Source of the DNA: Bacteroidota bacterium
GTDB lineage: Bacteria; Bacteroidota; Ignavibacteria; Ignavibacteriales; Melioribacteraceae
Direction: 5' to 3'
DNA: 64,000 nucleotides
NCBI GenBank assembly: GCA_018829205.1
Contig: JAHJUE010000015.1
Coordinates: 1 to 64,000, forward strand
Shown here piece after piece: positions 7,623 to 13,404 of the stretch. The translations under genes were made by a program, and so were the position numbers. The notes beneath the pieces were generated by a model, which was not told the DNA's origin, did no database searches, and saw only the letters and a list, made by a program, of their open reading frames with translations. Numbering within the stretch: the stretch's first letter is position 1; the number at the start of each line of letters is the position of its first letter.

Positions 7623-8220
7623 AACAGAAACCGGAGACTGGAAGCGGGAAACCGTATTTCGGTCTCCGTTCTTCAGCCTTCCCCCGGAATGACAAATGAT
7701 AAAATTACTCCAAACCTTCTCCCTCGACTCCGCTCGGGATGACACCTCGACTCCGCCTGCCTGCCGGCAAGGCAAGCTCGGGATGACGTTGCACTGTCAC
7801 ACTGAGCGCAGTCGAAGTGTGAGCGAACCTGCCTTTCGGCAGGCAAGGTCGAAGTGTGAGCGTACTTCTTTGCGATCTTTGCGTAAAACCTTTGCGGGCT
7901 TTGCGTGAAACAAGAACCTTTATTCCACGCAAAGGTCGCTAAGAAAAACCCGCAAAGTACGCAAAGAAGTAGGGACACAGTCCGCCGCGGCGGATCAGTA
8001 GTAAGAAGACAGTGGATAGCGGTCAGTTTCCAGAGAATAGAATTAATTAACCTGCAACATGAAAACCTGAAACATTTACCCATGTTCTTTTTCTTTTGAT
8101 CTTATAATTAATCAGCAAACCAATCAATCATAAAACAATTCAAACCAAGAACCATCCAACTAAGTAACTACTAAACAAAGAATTATCTTACTTATCTCTA
8201 ATTTTTCTTTAAAAGAAGTG
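7623..8220. repeat. Gene-free repeat region with nested palindromes and a long inverted repeat
   Basis: No gene is supported. At 7723-7787 an uninterrupted CGACTCCGCTCGGGATGAC unit is followed at once by the same unit split by a 21-bp palindrome. At 7798-7862 a GTCGAAGTGTGAGCG unit behaves in the same way. At 7863-7971 is a long imperfect inverted repeat of TTTGCG/CGCAAA words. From 7980 to 8220 the sequence is AT-rich with no feature seen. Open frames on both strands through 7563-8099 are repeat read-through. Confidence 0.75.
7863..7971. repeat. Long imperfect inverted repeat of CTTTGCG words
   Basis: The left arm (7863-7909) starts TACTTCTTTGCG and continues with ACCTTTGCGGG words. The right arm (7923-7971) reads back as its reverse complement, ending CGCAAAGAAGTA. 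Arms of about 48 nt around a loop of about 13 nt could form a long hairpin in RNA or extruded DNA. Confidence 0.75.
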
Positions 8221-8251
8221 TTGATTTCTTGATAATTTAATATTATTTTTG
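8221..8251 (+). promoter_or_regulatory. Bacteroidota-type promoter of tRNA-Met
   Basis: TTG at 8221-8223, 20 nt of spacer, then TATTTTTG at 8244-8251, matching the TTG/TTTG ... TAnnTTTG consensus of the Bacteroidota primary sigma factor. It ends 15 nt before the mature tRNA start. The identical geometry occurs before the next tRNA. Confidence 0.6.
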
Positions 8252-8266
8252 TTTCTCTTTTTGTAA

Positions 8267-8340
8267 GGGCCCATAGCTCAGTTGGTTAGAGCATCTGACT
8301 CATAATCAGAGGGTCCGGGGTTCGAGTCCCTGTGGGCCCA
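8267..8340 (+). tRNA. tRNA-Met (CAT anticodon)
   Basis: A 74-nt cloverleaf: acceptor GGGCCCA with TGGGCCC plus discriminator A, D-arm with TAGCTCAGTTGGTTAGAGC, anticodon CAT at 8301-8303, and T-loop TTCGAGT. The 3' CCA is not encoded. A CAT anticodon also fits tRNA-Ile2 after lysidine modification; elongator Met is the more likely reading. Confidence 0.93.
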
Positions 8341-8343
8341 CAA

Positions 8344-8371
8344 AGCCTCGATTTAATCGGGGCTATTTTGT
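8344..8371 (+). terminator. Hairpin terminator after tRNA-Met
   Basis: AGCCTCGATT and AATCGGGGCT pair over about ten positions (one G-T), followed by ATTTTGTTGTTT. This is a weak but well-placed intrinsic terminator. Confidence 0.55.
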
Positions 8372-8443
8372 TGTTTGATAGATTGTTTGACAAAATGAAT
8401 TTGAAAATAAATTTAGTTTTTAATCGTTCTCTTAAGAAAATAA

Positions 8444-8474
8444 TTGCGATAATTAAAAAATAAATTTATTTTTG
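8444..8474 (+). promoter_or_regulatory. Bacteroidota-type promoter of tRNA-Leu
   Basis: TTG at 8444-8446, exactly 20 nt of spacer, then TATTTTTG at 8467-8474, ending 10 nt before the tRNA. It has the same elements and spacing as the tRNA-Met promoter, which strengthens both calls. Confidence 0.6.
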
Positions 8475-8484
8475 TAGCTCGTTT

Positions 8485-8573
8485 GCCGGGGTGGCGGAAT
8501 TGGTAGACGCACAGGACTTAAAATCCTGTGGGAATTAATTCCCGTGCCGGTTCGATTCCGGCCCTCGGTACCA
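8485..8573 (+). tRNA. tRNA-Leu (TAA anticodon)
   Basis: A class II tRNA with a long variable arm (GGGAATTAATTCCC region). Acceptor GCCGGGG pairs with CCTCGGT, the anticodon loop CTTAAAA carries TAA at 8519-8521, and the T-loop is TTCGATT. CCA at 8571-8573 appears encoded. Confidence 0.95.
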
Positions 8574-8621
8574 TTGGGAGTGCAAAGCGGAAAGTTTATC
8601 TTACTGCTTTGCATTTTATTT

Positions 8622-8810
8622 TTGTAGAAGGCAGAATACAGAATACAGAATACAGAAGTCAGAATACAGAAGTTAGAATTCAGAAATCTAACTACTATCT
8701 TCTAAATGCCTTTTTATAAGATTAGAAATTTTTAGCAATAAAAATATAAGATTCATTTAAGCTACTGACTACTGACTACTGAATTCTGCATTCTGACTTC
8801 TGACTACTAA
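8622..8810. repeat. Two inverted heptamer tracts between tRNA-Leu and tRNA-Val
   Basis: About 8632-8686 is a 7-bp periodic tract of CAGAATA-type words. About 8757-8808 is the reverse-complement family (CTACTGA, ATTCTGA words). They are separated by about 70 bp of AT-rich DNA and could pair into a long stem between the tRNA genes. Confidence 0.75.
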
Positions 8811-8814
8811 AAAA

Positions 8815-8888
8815 GGGTTCTTAGCTCAGTTGGTTAGAGCGTCTGCTTGACGTGCAGAAGGTCATAGGTTCGAATCCTATAGAACCCA
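8815..8888 (+). tRNA. tRNA-Val (GAC anticodon)
   Basis: A 74-nt cloverleaf: acceptor GGGTTCT with AGAACCC plus A, canonical D-arm TAGCTCAGTTGGTTAGAGC, anticodon stem TCTGC/GCAGA with loop TTGACGT (GAC at 8849-8851), and T-arm ATAGG/CCTAT with loop TTCGAAT. CCA is not encoded. It is followed by three 74-nt derivatives. Confidence 0.95.
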
Positions 8889-8925
8889 CAAGTGAAAAGA
8901 GCTTAGATATTTGATTGAAATAGGT

Positions 8926-8999
8926 TGGTTCTAGAACGATTAGTACTAGAGCGCCCCGCCGAGGCGGGGAGGTCATCCCGCGAAGCGGGATAGAACCCA
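8926..8999 (+). pseudogene. tRNA-Val-like pseudo-tRNA 1 with palindrome-replaced stems
   Basis: It is 74 nt, the same length as tRNA-Val, and aligns without gaps in the 3' half: AGGTCAT at positions 44-51 and ATAGAACCCA at 65-74. The acceptor keeps GGTTCT/AGAACC. The anticodon arm has become CCCCGCCGAGGCGGGG, a near-perfect hairpin with no 7-nt anticodon loop. The T-stem has changed from ATAGG/CCTAT to ATCCC/GGGAT with loop GCGAAGC. The D-arm pairing is lost. It cannot be a functional tRNA, but the stems remain paired. Confidence 0.75.
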
Positions 9000-9036
9000 C
9001 AAGTGAAAAGAGCTTAGATATTTGATTGAAATAGGT

Positions 9037-9110
9037 TGGTTCTAGAACGATTAGTACTAGAGCGCCCCGCCGAGGCGGGGAGGTCATCCCGCGAAGCGGG
9101 ATAGAACCCA
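9037..9110 (+). pseudogene. tRNA-Val-like pseudo-tRNA 2 (identical to copy 1)
   Basis: The second tandem copy of the tRNA-shaped 74-mer, with the same replaced anticodon and T stems. Identity with copy 1 implies recent duplication or homogenisation. Confidence 0.75.
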
Positions 9111-9135
9111 CAACAAAAGTAGAAATTTGAAAAAA

Positions 9136-9209
9136 GAGTTCTATAAAACTGGCTGATTAAGCGTCCTGATAACTTAGGAAGGTCATCCCGCGAAGCGGAA
9201 TAGGACCTA
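9136..9209 (+). pseudogene. tRNA-like pseudo-tRNA 3 (diverged)
   Basis: Again exactly 74 nt, with a weaker acceptor (GAGTTCT/AGGACCT). The anticodon arm TCCTGATAACTTAGGA gives six pairs and a 4-nt loop, and the same AGGTCATCCCGCGAAGCGG T-arm sequence sits at the same internal position. It is an older member of the series. Confidence 0.65.
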
Positions 9210-9216
9210 CAACAAT

Positions 9217-9239
9217 CGGAGCCGGCTCCGTTTTTTTTT
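9217..9239 (+). terminator. Intrinsic terminator of the tRNA-Val transcript
   Basis: The palindrome CGGAGCCGGCTCCG (9217-9230) is followed by nine T residues, a strong intrinsic terminator 14 nt before the thrS start. The pseudo-tRNAs are therefore probably transcribed with tRNA-Val. Confidence 0.8.
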
Positions 9240-9252
9240 ATAAGTAAAGATC

Positions 9253-11184
9253 ATGAATAAAATAAATATTACATTACCAGACGGATCAGTAAAAGAATTT
9301 GATAGCGGTATTACTCCTTATCAAGTCGCTGAATCAATTTCAGGCAGATTAGCATCCGATGCAATTGTCGCTAAAGTGGATGATAAATTGTGGGATCTGC
9401 ATAGATCTATTAATAACGACTCGAAATTATCTATTCATACCTTTAATGATCCTATCGGACAGGAAACATACTGGCATTCTACTTCCCATTTAATGGCTCA
9501 CGCTGTTCAGGAATTATACCCCGAAGCTAAATTCGGTGTCGGCCCCGCCGTTGAAGGGGGATTCTATTATGATATAGATATTAATTCCCAGCTTACCGAG
9601 GATGATCTTGGTAAAATTGAAAAGAAAATGTCGGATATCGCTTCCAAAAATAATCCTTTTAAAAGAACAGAGCTTTCAAAAGATGAAGCCGTAAAATTCT
9701 TTGATAAAAAAGGAGATAATTATAAACTTGAGCTTTTAGACGCGATGGACGAAAACGGTCAGGTCATTAGTATATACGACGAAGGTGAATTTACCGACCT
9801 TTGCCGCGGACCTCATGTACCAAGCGCGGGCGCAATAAAATATTTTAAACTCTTAAGCGTTTCCGGATCTTATTGGAGAGGGGACGAAAAGAATAAACAA
9901 TTACAGAGAATTTACGGCGTTTCTTTCCCTAAAAAGAAAATGCTCGAAGATCATCTTTTTATGCTCGAAGAAGCTAAAAAAAGAGATCATAGAAAATTAG
10001 GAAAACAGCTTAACCTTTTCAGCGTTCATGAAGAAGCCGGACCCGGTTTAATTTACTGGCATCCCAAAGGAGCGCGCGTTCGTAATGAAATCGAAAATTT
10101 CTGGAGAGACGCTCATTATAAAAACGGGTATGAATTATTGTATTCGCCCCACGTAGGTAAAGGATGGCTTTGGGAAACCAGCGGTCATCTCGAAAATTAC
10201 GGCGAAAATATGTACGCCCCTATGAAGGTTGATGATAACGATTATTATATTAAACCGATGAACTGCCCGTTTCATATTATGATGTATAAATCGGCGCTTC
10301 ATTCATACCGCGATCTTCCTTTAAGATGGGCGGAACTGGGTACCGTTTATAGATACGAAAAAAGCGGGGTGCTTCACGGACTTCTGCGCGTACGCGGATT
10401 TACTCAGGACGACGCGCATATATTCTGCGCGCAGGAACAAATCGAGGATGAAATAGTTGAGGTTATCCGCTTCAGTTTGTTTATGTGGAAATCATTCGGT
10501 TTTGAGGATCTTAAATTTTATGTGGCAACCCGACCCGAAAAAGCGGTAGGCGAAAATGAAACATGGGATAAAGCTACCAAGTCCCTTATTAATGCGCTTG
10601 ATAAGGAAGGTCTTAAATACGAACTTGACGAAGGTGGCGGAGCATTCTACGGTCCCAAAATAGATATTAAAATTAAAGACGCTCTTCACCGCGAATGGCA
10701 GATGAGCACTATTCAATTCGATTTTAATCTGCCCGAACGTTTCGATATGACCTATATCGGCGAAGACGGCAAGGAACACCGTCCTTTTATGGTGCATAGA
10801 GCCCTGCTCGGTTCCATTGAAAGATTTATGGGCGTGCTGATCGAACATTTCGGCGGAGCTTTCCCTACATGGCTTGCACCTGTTCAGGCTGCCGTTGTTC
10901 CGGTTTCACAAAATTACCTGGTATATGCGGAAGAAGTTGGAAATTTCCTGAAAAAGAACAATATTAGGGTTGAAGTTGACAGACGTAATGAAAAATTAGG
11001 TTATAAAATCAGAGATTGGGAAACTAATAAAGTCCCGTTTATGCTTATTGTAGGAGAAAAAGAAAAAGAATCTAATTCTGTTTCTATCAGACAGCATAAG
11101 TCGGGCGACATCGGAACCAAATCTTTATCCGAATTTTCGGATATGGTTTTTGATGAAATTATCAATAAAACTATTCACAACTAA
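9253..11184 (+). CDS. thrS: Threonyl-tRNA synthetase
   Basis: A 643-residue, full-length class II enzyme that charges tRNA-Thr. Domains in order: N-terminal TGS domain (1-62); editing/SAD domain with HLMAH (79-83) and the later TDLCRGPH; catalytic core with MNCPFH (zinc ligand Cys), motif 2 around YRYEKSGVLHGLLRVRGF and motif 3 around GSIERFMGVLIEHFGG; and the C-terminal anticodon-binding domain (about 545-640). It heads the conserved thrS-infC-rpmI-rplT-pheST block; infC begins 12 nt after its stop. The start follows the tRNA terminator closely, and no clear Shine-Dalgarno sequence is visible. Confidence 0.98.
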   Translation: MNKINITLPDGSVKEFDSGITPYQVAESISGRLASDAIVAKVDDKLWDLHRSINNDSKLSIHTFNDPIGQETYWHSTSHLMAHAVQELYPEAKFGVGPAVEGGFYYDIDINSQLTEDDLGKIEKKMSDIASKNNPFKRTELSKDEAVKFFDKKGDNYKLELLDAMDENGQVISIYDEGEFTDLCRGPHVPSAGAIKYFKLLSVSGSYWRGDEKNKQLQRIYGVSFPKKKMLEDHLFMLEEAKKRDHRKLGKQLNLFSVHEEAGPGLIYWHPKGARVRNEIENFWRDAHYKNGYELLYSPHVGKGWLWETSGHLENYGENMYAPMKVDDNDYYIKPMNCPFHIMMYKSALHSYRDLPLRWAELGTVYRYEKSGVLHGLLRVRGFTQDDAHIFCAQEQIEDEIVEVIRFSLFMWKSFGFEDLKFYVATRPEKAVGENETWDKATKSLINALDKEGLKYELDEGGGAFYGPKIDIKIKDALHREWQMSTIQFDFNLPERFDMTYIGEDGKEHRPFMVHRALLGSIERFMGVLIEHFGGAFPTWLAPVQAAVVPVSQNYLVYAEEVGNFLKKNNIRVEVDRRNEKLGYKIRDWETNKVPFMLIVGEKEKESNSVSIRQHKSGDIGTKSLSEFSDMVFDEIINKTIHN

Positions 11185-11196
11185 GAGAGGTTATAT

Positions 11197-11724
11197 ATCG
11201 CTCAAGATAAGTTTAGGGTAAATTACGAAATACGTATTCCGGAAGTTAGAGTTATTGACGCCGACGGAGAACAGCTTGGAGTTTTACCCGTTAAAGAAGC
11301 ACTTAAGAAAGCAGAAGAAAGAGGAATGGACCTTGTTGAAATTGCACCCCAGGCTAAACCGCCTGTGTGCAAAATTATTGATCACGGTAAATTTCTGTAC
11401 GAACAGCAGAAAAGAGATAAAATACAGAAGAAAAAACAGCATGTGACTATATTAAAGGAAATCAGACTTCATCCTAATACCGATACGCATGATTTTAATT
11501 TTAAAGCCAGACACGCTGAAAAATTTTTGGAAGAAGGAAACAAGGTTAAGGTCGCCGTTATTTTTAAAGGTAGAGAATTAGCTTATAAAGAACACGGATT
11601 GGAATTACTGAATAAATTTATTGAAGCGGTGCAGGAGTTCGCGAAAGTTGAACAGCCTCCTAAATTTGAAGGCAGAATTATGAGTACTATATTAGCGCCG
11701 ACAAAAATTAAAAAGAAAAGTTAA
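11197..11724 (+). CDS. infC: Translation initiation factor IF-3, probable AUC start
   Basis: Binds the 30S subunit and controls start-codon and initiator-tRNA selection. The frame containing MDLVEIAPQAKPPVCKI extends upstream without ATG/GTG/TTG through the conserved N-terminal domain (FRVNYEIRIPEVRVIDADG). An ATC at 11197 sits 6 nt after GAGAGG (11185-11190), giving 175 residues, the normal IF-3 length. infC is the classic gene that starts with a rare codon (AUU in E. coli) so that IF-3 represses its own synthesis; ATC here fits that logic. An ATG at 11326 would delete a quarter of the protein. Confidence 0.92.
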   Translation: MAQDKFRVNYEIRIPEVRVIDADGEQLGVLPVKEALKKAEERGMDLVEIAPQAKPPVCKIIDHGKFLYEQQKRDKIQKKKQHVTILKEIRLHPNTDTHDFNFKARHAEKFLEEGNKVKVAVIFKGRELAYKEHGLELLNKFIEAVQEFAKVEQPPKFEGRIMSTILAPTKIKKKS

Positions 11725-11769
11725 TAAGAAAAATTTTAAAAGATAAAATAATACAAATCGGGTGATAGA

Positions 11770-11961
11770 ATGCCAAAAATGAAAAGCAACAGAGGAGCGG
11801 CAAAGTCGTTCAAAAAAACCGGCTCCGGTAAAGTAAAAAGAAGTAAAGCTTATAAAGCTCATATTCTTACTAAAAAATCTACAAAGACTAAAAGAAATCT
11901 GAGAAAATCCACCTTGGTAAGTGATGCGGATTTACACAGAGTAAAAATTATGATTCAATAA
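11770..11961 (+). CDS. rpmI: Ribosomal protein bL35
   Basis: A 63-residue, highly basic 50S protein with the family start [20 protein letters not shown] and [18 protein letters not shown]. It lies between infC and rplT in the usual order, 45 nt after infC, with a GGTGAT element before ATG. Confidence 0.97.
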   Translation: MPKMKSNRGAAKSFKKTGSGKVKRSKAYKAHILTKKSTKTKRNLRKSTLVSDADLHRVKIMIQ

Positions 11962-11978
11962 AGATAGAGGACTAACTA

Positions 11979-12326
11979 ATGCCAAGAGCAAAGAATAACG
12001 TTGCTTCACGCGCGCGTAGAAGAAAAGTATTAAGCATGGCTAAAGGCTATTGGGGTTCAAGACACAATGTTTATACCATTGCTAAGAACCATGTTGAAAA
12101 AGGCCTTCTGCACGCTTTCAGAGACCGCAAATTAAAAAAGAGAGTTTTCAGAAAACTTTGGATTGTCAGAATAAATGCCGCAGCTCGTTTAAACGGTACT
12201 ACATATTCCAGATTTATTAATGCCCTTAATAAAAAAGGCGTTGATATTAACAGAAAAGTACTCGCTAGCTTAGCAGCTGAAAATCCGCAGGCTTTTTCTG
12301 ATGTTGTAAAATTTGCAATGAACTGA
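11979..12326 (+). CDS. rplT: Ribosomal protein bL20
   Basis: A 115-residue 50S assembly protein: [41 protein letters not shown] and the conserved [24 protein letters not shown] lies before ATG and rpmI is 17 nt upstream. L20 represses its own operon in several bacteria; a leader pseudoknot was not looked for here. A hairpin terminator follows. Confidence 0.98.
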   Translation: MPRAKNNVASRARRRKVLSMAKGYWGSRHNVYTIAKNHVEKGLLHAFRDRKLKKRVFRKLWIVRINAAARLNGTTYSRFINALNKKGVDINRKVLASLAAENPQAFSDVVKFAMN

Positions 12327-12330
12327 TTTT

Positions 12331-12380
12331 ATACCCTCCCGGAATTTATTTTAACAATATTTCCCGGAGGGTATTGTTTT
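12331..12380 (+). terminator. Terminator or attenuator between rplT and pheS
   Basis: TACCCTCC...CGG and CCG...GGAGGGTA form a stem of about ten pairs around a roughly 20-nt loop, followed by TTGTTTTAAATTTT. It lies directly after rplT and 20 nt before pheS, so it either ends the rplT transcript or attenuates pheST. Confidence 0.65.
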
Positions 12381-12399
12381 AAATTTTCGGGCAGATAAA

Positions 12400-13389
12400 A
12401 TGTTGGATAAAATAAACTTAATTCAATCCGGTTTTGATCAGGATATTCAGAATGTTAAATCGTTAGACGACCTCGAAATTATTCGTATTAAATACCTCGG
12501 AAGAAAAGGAAACATCGCAGAATTGTTCGAGGAATTTAAAACCCTTTCCAAAGATGAAAAACCTAAGTACGGCCAGACACTTAATATTCTTAAGAATAAC
12601 TGCCAGTCTAAATTCGACGAGGTAATCAGTAAATTTGAAGCCCCTGAAAACGGCGCCGGCTCTTATGCCGACCTTACGATTCCGCCGCGTGTAAGAGAAA
12701 TAGGTACTTCTCATATTCTTACACAGACGCTTAATGAAATGAAGTCCATATTTAAAGGTCTCGGCTTTTCGGTTTACGAGGGACCTGAACTGGAATCGGA
12801 CTTTTATAATTTCACCGCGCTTAATTTTCCTCCCGATCACCCGGCAAGGGATATGCAGGATACTTTTTTCGTTACTCCCGAATTCGTTCTGCGTACGCAT
12901 ACATCCCCGGTGCAGATTAGATTAATGGAAAATAAAAAACCACCGCTGCGCGCAATTATGCCAGGCAAGGTTTATAGAAACGAAGCCATAAGCGCTAAAA
13001 GCTATTGCCTGTTTCATCAGGTAGAAGGTCTGTATGTTGATACCGATGTAACATTCGCCGAGCTTAAAGGAATCCTTGTTTATTTCTTAAAACAATTTTT
13101 CGGCGCGGATATTAAATTCAGGTTCCGCCCCAGTTTCTTCCCGTTTACCGAACCCAGTATGGAAGTGGATATATGGTGGACCCCCGAAGGCAAGCAAGGA
13201 AGATGGATGGAAATATTAGGATGCGGTATGGTTGATCCAAACGTGCTTAAAAATGTAAATATCGATCCGGAAATTTATACAGGCTACGCGTTCGGTATGG
13301 GCGTTGAAAGAATAGCAATGCGTAAATACGGCATCGACGATATTAGAGTATTTTTCGATAACGATAAAAGATTCTTAAAGCAATTCTAA
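12400..13389 (+). CDS. pheS: Phenylalanyl-tRNA synthetase alpha subunit
   Basis: The 329-residue catalytic subunit. It has an N-terminal coiled coil (about 1-85), then the class II core with IGTSHILTQT, the FHQVEGLYVD motif and motif 3 GMGVERIAMRKYGIDDIR near the C terminus. It forms an alpha2-beta2 enzyme with PheT, encoded 15 nt downstream. A terminator-like hairpin lies just upstream. Confidence 0.97.
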   Translation: MLDKINLIQSGFDQDIQNVKSLDDLEIIRIKYLGRKGNIAELFEEFKTLSKDEKPKYGQTLNILKNNCQSKFDEVISKFEAPENGAGSYADLTIPPRVREIGTSHILTQTLNEMKSIFKGLGFSVYEGPELESDFYNFTALNFPPDHPARDMQDTFFVTPEFVLRTHTSPVQIRLMENKKPPLRAIMPGKVYRNEAISAKSYCLFHQVEGLYVDTDVTFAELKGILVYFLKQFFGADIKFRFRPSFFPFTEPSMEVDIWWTPEGKQGRWMEILGCGMVDPNVLKNVNIDPEIYTGYAFGMGVERIAMRKYGIDDIRVFFDNDKRFLKQF

Positions 13390-13404
13390 ACAGAGGAAAA
13401 GAAA

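Larger units (their letters stand above)
8889..9110 (+). repeat. Two identical tandem 111-bp units derived from the tRNA-Val 3' end
   Basis: Units 8889-8999 and 9000-9110 appear identical. Each consists of a 37-nt spacer (CAAGTGAAAAGAGCTTAG...) and a 74-nt tRNA-shaped segment ending ATAGAACCCA exactly like tRNA-Val. Frames that run through both units are not genes. Confidence 0.9.

Noticed and set aside
7563-8099. Four overlapping frames around the 7.7-8.1 kb repeats
   Set aside because: Open only because the repeats lack stops; peptides are repeat translations.
8815-9110. tRNA-Val 3' end duplicated as an integration (att) site of a mobile element
   Set aside because: The copies are short tandem units with no integrase, phage or plasmid gene between them; thrS follows directly.
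8821-9111. 96-codon minus-strand frame with an internal protein repeat
   Set aside because: It is the antisense of tRNA-Val and of the two 111-bp pseudo-tRNA units; the peptide repeat simply mirrors the DNA tandem.
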